Shown here one piece after another: positions 9,357-18,228 of a stretch of DNA of 64,000 nucleotides. A model generated the notes under the pieces. The model did not search any database. It was given only the letters and a program-made list of their open reading frames with translations, and was not told the origin of the DNA. The position numbers were made by a program, and so were the translations under genes. This DNA is from Pseudomonas sp. stari2. GTDB lineage: Bacteria; Pseudomonadota; Gammaproteobacteria; Pseudomonadales; Pseudomonadaceae. The stretch is from positions 6,108,001 to 6,172,000 of the forward strand of contig NZ_CP099760.1 in assembly GCF_040760005.1 (NCBI RefSeq). Reading direction: 5' to 3'. Numbering within the stretch: the first letter of the stretch is position 1; every line of letters starts with the position of its first letter.

Positions 9357-10837
9357 GAACGCTCCCGCTCGGCAAACAGTGCCTGGACAAAGGGTTCGGC
9401 TTCAAAGGTACGCAGATCGTCGATGCCCTCACCGACGCCGATGTAGCGGATCGGCAGGCCGAATTGCTTGGCCAGGGCGAAAATCACCCCACCTTTGGCG
9501 GTGCCGTCGAGCTTGGTCAGCGCCAGGCCGGTCAGTTCGACGGTCTGGTTGAATTGCTTGGCCTGGTTGATGGCGTTCTGGCCAGTACCGGCGTCGAGCA
9601 CCAGCAGCACTTCGTGCGGCGCATCGGCGTCGAGCTTGCCGATCACCCGGCGAACCTTCTTCAGTTCTTCCATCAGGTTGTCTTTGGTGTGCAGGCGACC
9701 GGCGGTGTCGGCGATCAGCACATCGATGCCACGGGCCTTGGCGGCCTGCACGGCGTCGAAGATCACCGAAGCCGAGTCCGCGCCGGTGTGCTGGGCTATC
9801 ACCGGAATCTTGTTGCGCTCGCCCCAGACCTGCAACTGCTCGACCGCCGCGGCGCGGAAGGTGTCGCCGGCGGCGAGCATGACTTTCTTGCCTTCCAGTT
9901 GCAGCTTCTTCGCCAGTTTGCCGATGGTAGTGGTCTTGCCGGCACCGTTGACGCCGACCACGAGGATCACGAACGGCTTGTTCTGCGAAACGATTTTCAG
10001 CGGCTGCTCGACCGGCTTGAGCATCGCGGCCAGCTCGGCCTGCAGGGATTTGTACAGGGCGTCGGAATCGGCCAGCTCTTTACGTGCGACCTTCTGGGTC
10101 AGGCGCTGGATGATCACCGAAGTCGCTTCGACGCCGACGTCGGCGGTCAACAGGCGGGTTTCGAGGTCGTCGAGGAGATCGTCATCGATAGCCTTCTTGC
10201 CGAGGAACAGGCTGGCCATGCCCTCGCCGATGCTGGCGCTGGTCTTGGACAGGCCTTGCTTGAGACGGGCAAAGAAGCCGGCCTTGGTTTCTTCGGTGCG
10301 AGGCGCCTCGAGCGGAGTTTCGGCGACCGCGACAGGCGCAGCGACAACCGGTTCAGGTGCAGGTGCAGGTGCAGGCTCGGGAGCAGCAACAATCGGTGCA
10401 ACCGGCGCAGCGACCACAGGCTCGGGAATGACAGGAGCAGGTTCGATCACCGGCGGCTGAACAGGCTCAGGAGTGAATGCAACCGGTGCCGGGATCGGCG
10501 GCGTAATGTGCGGCGCAGCCTCTTCGACCAGCGCCACAGGCTCTTCCGCCACGGGCAAGGTCAGCCATGGCTGGGCAGCCGGGGTCAGCGGCAGTTCAGC
10601 GGCAGCCGGCGCTTCAGGCTCTACTTCGGCCACCGGTTGCAACACCGGTTCGGCAATCGGCAGCACAACCGGAGCCGGCACTTCTTCTATGACAGGTGCT
10701 GGTGCCGGGGCTGGCTCAGGAATGGCAGTCGGCTGTTCGACGACGGGTTCCTGCGGCTTTTTGCGCAGCCATCCGAACAGGCTTTTCTTCTCGCCAGCCG
10801 CAGCTGGGGTCTTCTTGTCGTCGTTGGAACCAAACAT
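9353..10837 (-). CDS. ftsY: Signal recognition particle receptor FtsY
   Basis: A 494-aa SRP GTPase that docks ribosome-SRP complexes at the membrane. The N-terminal 180 residues are a long Ala/Pro/Glu/Val-rich linker, with repeated [16 protein letters not shown] units near residues 140-170. The NG domain follows: G1 [15 protein letters not shown], then [20 protein letters not shown], and the [10 protein letters not shown] guanine-specificity motif. The GTPase part is normal. The acidic, proline-rich linker is longer than in E. coli-type alignments but usual in pseudomonads. It is the first gene of ftsY-ftsE-ftsX. Confidence 0.96.
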   Translation of the reverse strand: MFGSNDDKKTPAAAGEKKSLFGWLRKKPQEPVVEQPTAIPEPAPAPAPVIEEVPAPVVLPIAEPVLQPVAEVEPEAPAAAELPLTPAAQPWLTLPVAEEPVALVEEAAPHITPPIPAPVAFTPEPVQPPVIEPAPVIPEPVVAAPVAPIVAAPEPAPAPAPEPVVAAPVAVAETPLEAPRTEETKAGFFARLKQGLSKTSASIGEGMASLFLGKKAIDDDLLDDLETRLLTADVGVEATSVIIQRLTQKVARKELADSDALYKSLQAELAAMLKPVEQPLKIVSQNKPFVILVVGVNGAGKTTTIGKLAKKLQLEGKKVMLAAGDTFRAAAVEQLQVWGERNKIPVIAQHTGADSASVIFDAVQAAKARGIDVLIADTAGRLHTKDNLMEELKKVRRVIGKLDADAPHEVLLVLDAGTGQNAINQAKQFNQTVELTGLALTKLDGTAKGGVIFALAKQFGLPIRYIGVGEGIDDLRTFEAEPFVQALFAERERS

Positions 10838-11181
10838 GGAGGACGGCTATCTCACGGTAGCGACGCGCCACAGGGGCGCCCCGGCAAATAAATATTCGAT
10901 GCAGAACAGACTGTGTTTCACCCAGCTTGTTCACGCGCAACATTTTGTCGAGGCGCCAACAGCACCTCAAAGGAATCGTTTTAATGAAGGACTAGCCGGC
11001 AAAATCGGCGAAAAAGCGAAGTTTAGCTGATAAACCCAGGCCTTCTGCCGCAAACCCATACAACCTGATCAAGTTTCAAAACCGGATAGGCGTGGTCGCC
11101 GGTAAAACGGATCAGTATCCTAGCACCTCCTCGCCCGCCTAGGCTAAGACCAAGCGGGCAGCCGAACAGGTTTAAAAACGA
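10838..11181. other. Divergent intergenic region between ftsY and an M16 protease
   Basis: 344 nt between divergently transcribed genes. Promoters for both must lie here, but I found no convincing -35/-10 pair. A CCTCCTCGCCCGCCTAGGC stretch near 11127-11145 and scattered A/T runs are visible. No small ORF with a good ribosome-binding site, repeat or RNA gene could be supported. Confidence 0.6.
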
Positions 11182-12537
11182 ATGAATGCTCTAGCCCGCC
11201 GCGCCGCAGGCCTGCTGCTCAGCACGGTCTGCCTGCCCCTTTCGGCCCTGGCGGCCGACCCGCAACCGACCCACGAATTCACCCTCGACAATGGCCTGAA
11301 GGTCGTCGTGCGCGAAGACCATCGCGCGCCGGTGGTGGTGTCGCAAGTCTGGTACAAGGTCGGTTCCAGCTACGAAACCCCTGGCCAGACCGGTCTGTCC
11401 CACGCCCTCGAGCACATGATGTTCAAGGGCAGCGAGAAAGTCGGCCCAGGCGAAGCCTCGCTGATCCTGCGCGACCTCGGCGCTGAAGAGAACGCTTTCA
11501 CCAGCGATGACTTCACCGCTTACTACCAGGTGCTGGCCCGCGATCGCCTGGGTGTAGCCTTCGAGCTGGAAGCCGACCGCATGGCCAATCTGCGCCTGCC
11601 GGCCAACGAGTTCGCCAAGGAAATCGAAGTCATCAAGGAGGAGCGCCGCCTGCGCACCGACGACAAGCCGATGTCCAAGGCCTATGAGCGCTACAAGGCC
11701 ATGGCCTACCCGGCCAGCGGTTATCACACACCGACCATCGGCTGGATGGCCGACCTCGACCGGATGAAGGTCGAAGAACTGCGCCACTGGTACCAATCCT
11801 GGTATGTGCCAAACAACGCCACGCTGGTGGTGGTCGGCGACGTGACCCCGGACGAAGTGAAAACCCTCGCCCAGCGCTACTTCGGGCCGATCCCGAAACG
11901 CGATGTGCCGCCGGCAAAGCAACCGCTGGAACTGGCCGAGCCCGGCGAACGCCAGATCACCCTGCACGTGCAGACCCAACTGCCCAGCCTGATGCTCGGT
12001 TTCAACGTGCCGAGCCTGGCCACCGCCAAAGACAAACGCTCGATCAACGCCCTGCGCCTGATCTCGGCGCTGCTGGACGGCGGCTACAGCGGTCGCATCC
12101 CGACCCAGCTGGAGCGCGGCGAAGAACTGGTGTCCGGCGGTTCGTCGAGCTACGACGCCTACACCCGTGGCGACAGTCTGTTCACCCTGTCGGCCACGCC
12201 GAACACCCAGAAGAAAAAGACCATGGCCCAGGCTGAAGCCGGCCTGTGGAAACTGCTGGAACAGCTGAAAACCACCGCACCGTCCGCTGAAGAGCTGGAG
12301 CGCGTGCGTGCGCAAGTCATCGCCGGCCTGGTTTTCGAACGCGATTCGATTACCAGCCAGGCCACCGCCATCGGCCAGCTGGAGACCGTCGGTCTGTCGT
12401 GGAAGCTGATGGACACCGAACTGGCCGATCTGGAAAGCGTCACCCCGCAAGACATCCAGAACGCCGCCAAGCTGTATTTCACCCGCGAACGTCTCAGCGT
12501 CGCCCACGTCCTGCCACTGGAGACGACTCATGAGTGA
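11182..12537 (+). CDS. M16 family zinc protease (pitrilysin-like), catalytic member
   Basis: A 451-aa protein with an N-terminal signal peptide (ends near SALAAD), so it acts in the periplasm. The inverted zinc motif HALEH (His74, Glu77, His78) and the downstream Glu-rich helix EIEVIKEERRLR (third ligand, about 150-160) define an active M16 peptidase. A second, non-catalytic M16 half follows at about residues 190-400 (RHWYQSWYVPNNATLVVVGDV). It overlaps the next gene, a related protein lacking the zinc motif, by 8 nt; the pair probably forms a heterodimer as M16B proteases do. Physiological substrate unknown. Confidence 0.9.
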   Translation: MNALARRAAGLLLSTVCLPLSALAADPQPTHEFTLDNGLKVVVREDHRAPVVVSQVWYKVGSSYETPGQTGLSHALEHMMFKGSEKVGPGEASLILRDLGAEENAFTSDDFTAYYQVLARDRLGVAFELEADRMANLRLPANEFAKEIEVIKEERRLRTDDKPMSKAYERYKAMAYPASGYHTPTIGWMADLDRMKVEELRHWYQSWYVPNNATLVVVGDVTPDEVKTLAQRYFGPIPKRDVPPAKQPLELAEPGERQITLHVQTQLPSLMLGFNVPSLATAKDKRSINALRLISALLDGGYSGRIPTQLERGEELVSGGSSSYDAYTRGDSLFTLSATPNTQKKKTMAQAEAGLWKLLEQLKTTAPSAEELERVRAQVIAGLVFERDSITSQATAIGQLETVGLSWKLMDTELADLESVTPQDIQNAAKLYFTRERLSVAHVLPLETTHE

Positions 12538-14017
12538 GCGCAAAACCCCACGCCTGCTGCTCGGCCTGATCGCCGTGGCCGTCATTGGCTCCGCCGCGCT
12601 GTATCTGGCGCCGAGCGACAACAGCAAGGCCAGCGAAGCGCTGGATAACGCCAAGTCCAGCCAGAAGCTGCAATCGCTGGCCGAACTCGACGGCAAGGCC
12701 CCGGCCAGCCGCAAACTCGACGTACAGACCTGGAACACCGCCGAAGGCGCCAAGGTGCTGTTCGTCGAGGCTCGCGAACTGCCGATGTTCGACATGCGCC
12801 TGATCTTCTCCGCCGGCAGCAGCCAGGACGGCAACGCACCGGGGCTGGCCCTGCTGACTAACGCCATGCTCAATGAAGGCGTGGCGGGCAAGGATGTCGG
12901 CGCCATCGCCCAGGGTTTTGAAGGCCTCGGTGCGGATTTCGGCAACGGCGCCTACAAGGACATGGCCATCGTTTCGTTGCGCAGCCTGAGTGCCGCCGAC
13001 AAACGCGAGCCGGCACTGAAACTGTTCTCGGAAGTGATCGGCAAGCCGACCTTCCCCGCCGACTCCTTCGCACGCATCAAGAACCAGATGCTCGCCGGTT
13101 TCGAGTACCAGAAACAGAACCCCGGCAAGCTCGCCAGCCTGGAGTTGATGAAGCGCCTGTACGGCGATCACCCATATGCACACTCCAGCGATGGCAGCGC
13201 GCAAAGCGTGCCGAAAATAACCTTGGCGCAACTGCGTGAGTTCCATGCCAAGGCCTATGCCGCCGGCAACGTGGTGATTGCGCTGGTCGGCGACCTGTCC
13301 CGCAGCGAAGCCGAGGCGATTGCCAATCAGGTCTCTGCTGCCCTGCCGAAAGGCCCGGCGCTGGCGAAGATCGCCCAGCCGCAGGAGCCGAAGGCCAGCG
13401 TCGGCCACATCGAATTCCCGTCCAAGCAGACCAGCCTGATGCTCGCGCAACTGGGCATCGACCGTGACGACCCGGACTACGCCGCACTGTCGATGGGCAA
13501 CCAGATCCTCGGCGGCGGTGGTTTTGGCACCCGCTTGATGAGTGAGGTCCGTGAGAAACGTGGCTTGGCCTACGGTGTGTATTCGGCGTTCAGCCCGATG
13601 CAGGCTCGTGGCCCGTTCATAATCAATCTGCAGACCCGCGCGGAAATGAGCGAAGGCACCCTGAAACTGGTGCAGGACGTGCTCGCCGATTACCTGAAGA
13701 CCGGCCCGACCCAGAAAGAACTCGACGACGCCAAGCGTGAACTGGCTGGCAGCTTCCCGCTGTCCACTGCGAGCAACGCCGATATCGTCGGCCAGCTCGG
13801 CGCCATGGGTTTCTACAACCTGCCGCTGAGCTATCTGGACGACTTCATGCGTCAGTCCCAGAGCCTGACCGTCGAGCAGGTCCGCGACGCCCTGAACAAA
13901 CACCTGAGCACGGACAAAATGGTCATCGTCAGCGCTGGCCCGACCGTGCCGCAAAAGCCGTTACCGGCCCCATCTGATAAGCCTGCCGAGCAACCGCTCG
14001 GGGTTCCGGAGCATTAA
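12530..14017 (+). CDS. M16 family protein without zinc motif, probable partner subunit
   Basis: A 495-aa protein with one N-terminal hydrophobic segment (residues 8-25) acting as signal or anchor. Its M16 fold is recognisable in FDMRLIFSAGSSQDG and LALLTNAMLNEGVAGKD, where the HxxEH position of the partner is replaced by a non-ligand sequence. The family Arg/Tyr motif is present near the C-terminal third (FGTRLMSEVREKRGLAYGVYS, about 330-350), typical of M16B non-catalytic subunits. It starts within the upstream protease gene (8-nt overlap) and ends 1 nt into rsmD. Confidence 0.88.
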   Translation: MSERKTPRLLLGLIAVAVIGSAALYLAPSDNSKASEALDNAKSSQKLQSLAELDGKAPASRKLDVQTWNTAEGAKVLFVEARELPMFDMRLIFSAGSSQDGNAPGLALLTNAMLNEGVAGKDVGAIAQGFEGLGADFGNGAYKDMAIVSLRSLSAADKREPALKLFSEVIGKPTFPADSFARIKNQMLAGFEYQKQNPGKLASLELMKRLYGDHPYAHSSDGSAQSVPKITLAQLREFHAKAYAAGNVVIALVGDLSRSEAEAIANQVSAALPKGPALAKIAQPQEPKASVGHIEFPSKQTSLMLAQLGIDRDDPDYAALSMGNQILGGGGFGTRLMSEVREKRGLAYGVYSAFSPMQARGPFIINLQTRAEMSEGTLKLVQDVLADYLKTGPTQKELDDAKRELAGSFPLSTASNADIVGQLGAMGFYNLPLSYLDDFMRQSQSLTVEQVRDALNKHLSTDKMVIVSAGPTVPQKPLPAPSDKPAEQPLGVPEH

Positions 14018-14625
14018 TGGCCAGTCCAAAGAAACCTGTACAAAAACTGCACAACGGTGTGAATCAGTTGCGCATCATCGGCGGCGAATGGCGCAGCCGC
14101 AAACTGAGCTTCCCGGATGCGCCGGGCCTGCGCCCGACGCCGGACCGGGTGCGCGAAACCCTGTTCAACTGGCTCGCGCCGTACGTTGCCGGGGCCAAGG
14201 TGCTCGATCCGTTCGCCGGCAGCGGCGCGCTGTTTCTGGAAGCGCTGTCCCGTGGCGCGTCCATGGGGCAGGCGCTGGATGCCAGCCACGTCGCCGTCTC
14301 CAGCCTGAAAGAACACCTCGGCACGCTGCGCTGCACCAACGGCCAGGTGCAGACCGCTGATGCCTTGCGCTATCTGGAAACCCAGAGCGCGACCGCGTTC
14401 GATCTGGTGTTCCTCGACCCGCCGTTCAACCAGAACCTGCTGCCCGCGGTGTGCACGCTGCTGGAAGAGCGCCAATGGCTGGCCGATGATTCGTGGATCT
14501 ACACTGAAAGTGAAACCGCGCCATCGACCCTCGGCCTGCCAGGCAACTGGCGCCTGCACCGCGAGCAGAAATCCGGGCGGGTGTACTACGCGTTGTGGCA
14601 ACGTATGGCAGTGATCGCCGGCTAA
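14017..14625 (+). CDS. rsmD: 16S rRNA (guanine(966)-N2)-methyltransferase RsmD
   Basis: A 202-aa SAM methyltransferase modifying G966 of 16S rRNA. The N-terminal LRIIGGEWRSRKL and RPTPDRVRETLFNWL, the SAM motif VLDPFAGSGALFLEALSRGA (about residues 64-83) and the catalytic FLDPPFNQ (about 130-137) are all present. The start overlaps the previous stop by 1 nt (TAATG), so it belongs to the same transcript as the M16 pair. Confidence 0.95.
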   Translation: MASPKKPVQKLHNGVNQLRIIGGEWRSRKLSFPDAPGLRPTPDRVRETLFNWLAPYVAGAKVLDPFAGSGALFLEALSRGASMGQALDASHVAVSSLKEHLGTLRCTNGQVQTADALRYLETQSATAFDLVFLDPPFNQNLLPAVCTLLEERQWLADDSWIYTESETAPSTLGLPGNWRLHREQKSGRVYYALWQRMAVIAG

Positions 14626-14688
14626 CCGACCGGCCTGAAAAAGCGGCGAGCCTCAGCCGAGGCTCGCTGCGCTGCATCGAGAGCGATC

Positions 14689-15687
14689 GTGTCCCCTTCG
14701 TCAAAACCGTTCATCCCCGCCTTCGGCCTCGGCAATCCGCACCTGCAAACCTTGTGGGGGCCGCTGTGGCGCAAGACCGTGCACCTTGATCGCCAGCGCG
14801 AGCGGCTATGGCTGGAGGACGGTGATTTCCTTGATCTCGACTGGCACGGCCCACACAGCGCCGAAGCGCCACTGGTGTTGGTGCTGCACGGGCTGACTGG
14901 CTCTTCCAACTCGCCTTACGTCGCCGGAATCCAGGCAGCGCTCGCCGCCCAAGGCTGGGCCAGCGTTGCGCTGAACTGGCGCGGCTGCTCGGGCGAACCG
15001 AATCTGTTGCCGCGCAGCTACCATTCCGGCGCCAGCGAAGACCTCGCCGAAACCATCCGCCATCTGAAGGCCAAGCGGCCATTGGCGCCGCTATATGCGG
15101 TCGGTTATTCCCTCGGCGGCAACGTGCTGCTCAAGCATCTGGGGGAAACCGGCAGCGCCAGCGGCGTGCTCGGCGCAGTGGCGGTGTCGGTGCCGTTTCG
15201 ACTGGATCAATGCGCCGACCGTATCGGCCAGGGTTTCTCGAAGGTCTATCAGGCGCACTTCATGCGCGAGATGGTCGCCTACATCAAGAACAAGCAGCGC
15301 CAGTTCCAGCATGACGGGCGCGAAGATGGTCTCGCCGCACTGGCAGCCCTCGGTTCGCTGGAAAACATGCGCACCTTCTGGGACTTCGACGGCCGGGTGA
15401 CTGCGCCACTCAATGGCTTTGCCGATGCCGAGGATTACTATCGCCGTGCGTCGAGCCGCTATTTTCTTGGGGAAATCCGTACACCGACCCTGATCATTCA
15501 AGCGGCGGACGACCCGTTCGTGTTCCCCCACAGCCTGCCTTCAGCCAGTGAGCTGTCGAGTTCGACCGCATTTGAACTGCAGGCCCGGGGCGGGCATGTC
15601 GGTTTCGTCGACGGTTCGTTCCGCCAACCGGGTTATTACCTGGAACGGCGCATTCCCCAATGGCTGGCCGACGCGGGGCGCGAGTGA
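14689..15687 (+). CDS. Alpha/beta-fold hydrolase, YheT family
   Basis: A 332-aa hydrolase. The oxyanion region is VLVLHGLTGSS (about residues 63-73), the nucleophile elbow GYSLGGNVLLKHLG contains Ser141, the acid is in IQAADDPFVFP (about 268-278), and the His is in RGGHVGFVDG (about 300). N-terminal FGLGNPHLQTLWGP is a YheT/EMB8 family hallmark. The substrate is unknown; carboxylic ester is the usual assumption. The start is GTG, 63 nt after rsmD. The AraC regulator begins only 4 nt after its stop, suggesting co-transcription. Confidence 0.85.
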   Translation: MSPSSKPFIPAFGLGNPHLQTLWGPLWRKTVHLDRQRERLWLEDGDFLDLDWHGPHSAEAPLVLVLHGLTGSSNSPYVAGIQAALAAQGWASVALNWRGCSGEPNLLPRSYHSGASEDLAETIRHLKAKRPLAPLYAVGYSLGGNVLLKHLGETGSASGVLGAVAVSVPFRLDQCADRIGQGFSKVYQAHFMREMVAYIKNKQRQFQHDGREDGLAALAALGSLENMRTFWDFDGRVTAPLNGFADAEDYYRRASSRYFLGEIRTPTLIIQAADDPFVFPHSLPSASELSSSTAFELQARGGHVGFVDGSFRQPGYYLERRIPQWLADAGRE

Positions 15688-15691
15688 CGTC

Positions 15692-16522
15692 ATGAGCGAA
15701 CAGGGCGAGTCGATCCGTTTCTGGCAAACCGCGCCACTGGCCGGCGTCGAGCTGCTCTCGGCGCGCTACATCGAGCATCGCTTCGCCCCGCATGTCCACG
15801 ACGGCTACGTGATCGGCATGATCATGGCCGGCGCCCAGCGCTATCGTTATCGCGGTGCCGAGCACCTGGCCGGCAGCGGCACGCTGGTGCTGATCAACCC
15901 GGACGAATTGCACACCGGCCACAAAGGCACCGAGGACGGCTGGCTGTACCGGGCGTTTTATCCGGATACCGGCAAGATTGTCTCGCTGCTCGAAGAACTG
16001 GAACTGCCGACTGCGCCGATGCCGGCTTTTGGCGCGACGCTGTACCGCGATCCGGATCTGGTCAATGGCTTCAGCCAGTTGCACCGTTTGCTGGAAAGCC
16101 CCGCCACTGCACTGCAACAGCAAACGGTGTGGCGCGAAATGATGATGCTGCTGTTGCAACGTCACGCGGCGGTGCAGATCAACGGCAAACCCGGCAAGGA
16201 ACATCGTGCGGTGGTGATGGCCAAGGAGTTACTGCACGCGCAACTGGCGGCACCGCCCTCACTGGAAGAACTGGCGGCGGCGGTGAACCTCTCGCCTTTC
16301 CACTTCGCCCGGGTGTTCCGCCGCGCCACCGGCATGCCGCCGCACACCTGGCTGATGCAACAGCGGATTGCCTGTGCCCGGGGTTTGTTGCAGAGCGGCT
16401 GCCTGCCGGTGGAAGTTGCCACGCAACTGGGCTTTGCCGACCAGAGTCATCTGAGCCGGCAGTTCAAACAGGTTTATGGCGTGGGGCCAGCGGCCTATCG
16501 CAGTGCGCGGCTGGACCGCTGA
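15692..16522 (+). CDS. AraC family transcriptional regulator with cupin sensor domain
   Basis: A 276-aa regulator. The N-terminal half (about residues 20-110) is an AraC-type cupin (HRFAPHVHDGYVIG, then LVLINPDELHTG). The C-terminal 100 residues carry two helix-turn-helices (SPFHFARVFRRATGMPPHTWL and PVEVATQLGFADQSHLSRQFK). The frame is open 48 codons further upstream inside the hydrolase gene; the ATG at 15692, 4 nt after that gene's stop, is the sensible start. The ligand is unknown. Pairing with the upstream hydrolase may only reflect operon position. Confidence 0.88.
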   Translation: MSEQGESIRFWQTAPLAGVELLSARYIEHRFAPHVHDGYVIGMIMAGAQRYRYRGAEHLAGSGTLVLINPDELHTGHKGTEDGWLYRAFYPDTGKIVSLLEELELPTAPMPAFGATLYRDPDLVNGFSQLHRLLESPATALQQQTVWREMMMLLLQRHAAVQINGKPGKEHRAVVMAKELLHAQLAAPPSLEELAAAVNLSPFHFARVFRRATGMPPHTWLMQQRIACARGLLQSGCLPVEVATQLGFADQSHLSRQFKQVYGVGPAAYRSARLDR

Positions 16523-16528
16523 ACGCGC

Positions 16529-17383
16529 TTACTCGCCCGTGGCGATACCGCGCGACGGCTCGTTGATCCACTCGCTCCACGATCCGGCATACAGCGTACC
16601 CAACGGATAACCCGCCAGGCACAGGGCAAACAGGTTGTGACACGCCGTCACCCCGGAACCGCAATACGCCACCAGATCGTTCGGCGAACGCTCGCCGAGT
16701 TTCGCGGCGAAGCGCTGCTTGAGCTGATCGGCCGGCAGGAAGCGCCCGTCGCTACCCAGATTGTCGGTGAACGCCGCGCATTGCGCGCCAGGAATGTGGC
16801 CGGCAATCGGATCGATCGGCTCCACTTCGCCCTTGAAGCGCGGCAATGCACGAGCATCAAGCAGGGTCAGGGCCGGCTGACCGAGGCGCTGCTGCAATTG
16901 CTCGGCGCTGAGCAGCAGATGCTTGTCCGGCTGCCCGCTGAACGTCCCGCGCGCCACCGAAGGCGCATCCAGGCTCAGCGGCAGACCGACCGCGTGCCAG
17001 GCCTTGAGTCCGCCATCGAGAATGAACACGCCGTCACGCTTGCCCAGCCATGCCAGCAACCACCAGGCACGCGCCGCGTAGGCACCGGGACCGTCGTCAT
17101 ACAGAACCACGTCGCTGTCGTTGTTGATACCGAAAGCTTGCAGACGCTCGATCAACGCCGCTGGCTCCGGCAGCGGATGCCGTCCGGTCACGCCCTTGGT
17201 CACCGGCCCGCTCAGGTCACGTTCAAGATCGGCGAAACTCGCCCCGGCAATGTGCCCTTCGGCATAGCTGCGCTGGCCGTAATCCGGGTCTTCGAGGGCA
17301 AAACGGCAATCGAGAATCACCAGGCCCGGTTGCTCCTTGCGGGCATCCAGCGTGGTCGGGCTGATCAGTTGCGCAATCGGCAT
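16529..17383 (-). CDS. sseA: 3-mercaptopyruvate/thiosulfate sulfurtransferase (two-domain rhodanese)
   Basis: A 284-aa tandem rhodanese. The inactive N-terminal domain covers about residues 1-145. The C-terminal domain has the catalytic loop CGSGVTA (Cys about 241), which is the loop type of mercaptopyruvate sulfurtransferases rather than CRKGVT of thiosulfate enzymes. It transfers sulfane sulfur to thiols or cyanide. It ends 6 nt from the convergent AraC gene and lies just downstream of the laoR-like regulator on the same strand. Confidence 0.86.
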   Translation of the reverse strand: MPIAQLISPTTLDARKEQPGLVILDCRFALEDPDYGQRSYAEGHIAGASFADLERDLSGPVTKGVTGRHPLPEPAALIERLQAFGINNDSDVVLYDDGPGAYAARAWWLLAWLGKRDGVFILDGGLKAWHAVGLPLSLDAPSVARGTFSGQPDKHLLLSAEQLQQRLGQPALTLLDARALPRFKGEVEPIDPIAGHIPGAQCAAFTDNLGSDGRFLPADQLKQRFAAKLGERSPNDLVAYCGSGVTACHNLFALCLAGYPLGTLYAGSWSEWINEPSRGIATGE

Positions 17384-17410
17384 AGCGAACGACTCCTGTG
17401 AGCGGATGGG

Positions 17411-18082
17411 TCAGGACCTTTCTTCGAGGGCCTGGGCCAACGGTACGTAGAATTCTTCGAACAGTGCATTGACCTCATCGCGGGCCTGCTCGGTGACAAA
17501 CCCGGCCTCCAGCACCAGCACCTGATACACGCCACGTTTAATGGCCTGCTCGCTGAGATGATTGGAGTTTTCCCGGGTGGTGCACAGAAAGCGCACCCAG
17601 GAAGTGAGGATGATCCACGCGTTGAGGGTCAGGGATTCGATCTGCACCCGGTCCATCTTCAGAATCCCGGCGGCGACGAAGCCTTCATAGATAGCTGCCC
17701 CCTGAATCACGCAGCGCTGGGAAAAGCGCCGGTAACGCCCGGCCAGGTCCGGGTCGCTGTCGAGCAAGTGCTCGAGATCGCGGTGCAGAAAACGGTAGCG
17801 CCACATCGCCGACAGCAGTTCCTTGAGATAGAAACGCTTGTCTTCGACCGTCGCCGCACGCCCCTGAGGCGGGCGCAGGAAGCTGTCCACAAGGCTTTCG
17901 TACTCACTGAACAGCACAGCGATGATCGCCTGCTTGTTGGGGAAGTGGTAGTACAGATTGCCCGGAGAAATCTCCATGTGGGCGGCGATGTGATTGGTGC
18001 TGATGCTGCGCTCGCCCTGCTGATTGAACAGCTCGAGGCTGTTCTGCACGATGCGCTCGCTGGTTTTGATCCGTGGGGCCAT
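17411..18082 (-). CDS. laoR: TetR family regulator, LaoR-like
   Basis: A 223-aa TetR/AcrR regulator. The DNA-binding helix-turn-helix is ISTNHIAAHMEISPGNLYYHF (about residues 27-47). The C-terminal domain is unusually rich in aromatics and has the layout of regulators sensing long-chain acyl-type ligands. It is divergent from an aldehyde dehydrogenase/Tat protein/GMC oxidoreductase operon. This order matches laoRCBA of P. aeruginosa, where LaoR represses oxidation of long-chain alcohols and aldehydes. Assignment rests on gene order and family. A palindrome in the divergent gap is a candidate operator. Confidence 0.8.
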   Translation of the reverse strand: MAPRIKTSERIVQNSLELFNQQGERSISTNHIAAHMEISPGNLYYHFPNKQAIIAVLFSEYESLVDSFLRPPQGRAATVEDKRFYLKELLSAMWRYRFLHRDLEHLLDSDPDLAGRYRRFSQRCVIQGAAIYEGFVAAGILKMDRVQIESLTLNAWIILTSWVRFLCTTRENSNHLSEQAIKRGVYQVLVLEAGFVTEQARDEVNALFEEFYVPLAQALEERS

Positions 18083-18171
18083 GGCTTGAGCTTTAATTCA
18101 GAGTGCGTTGGGGGGCATCTTACGACCTAACCGGAATGGGATAAAACCATGATGCCCAAGGAAGTCATTTG

Positions 18172-18199
18172 ACTTTCTAGAGCATAGACTCTAAAAAGT
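18172..18199. promoter_or_regulatory. Candidate LaoR-type operator palindrome
   Basis: Inverted repeat with arms ACTTTCTAGAG (18172-18182) and CTCTAAAAAGT (18189-18199), 10 of 11 positions complementary, and a 6-nt spacer. It lies 29 nt before the aldehyde dehydrogenase ATG and 89 nt from the TetR start, the usual place for a TetR autorepressor site. No other good dyad was seen in the gap. Confidence 0.5.
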
Positions 18200-18228
18200 T
18201 CCTCACAACAACATATCCGGAGCTGACA

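Noticed and set aside
10357..10376. Short direct DNA repeats as a CRISPR or mobile repeat
   Set aside because: They are in frame within ftsY and encode its Ala/Pro linker.
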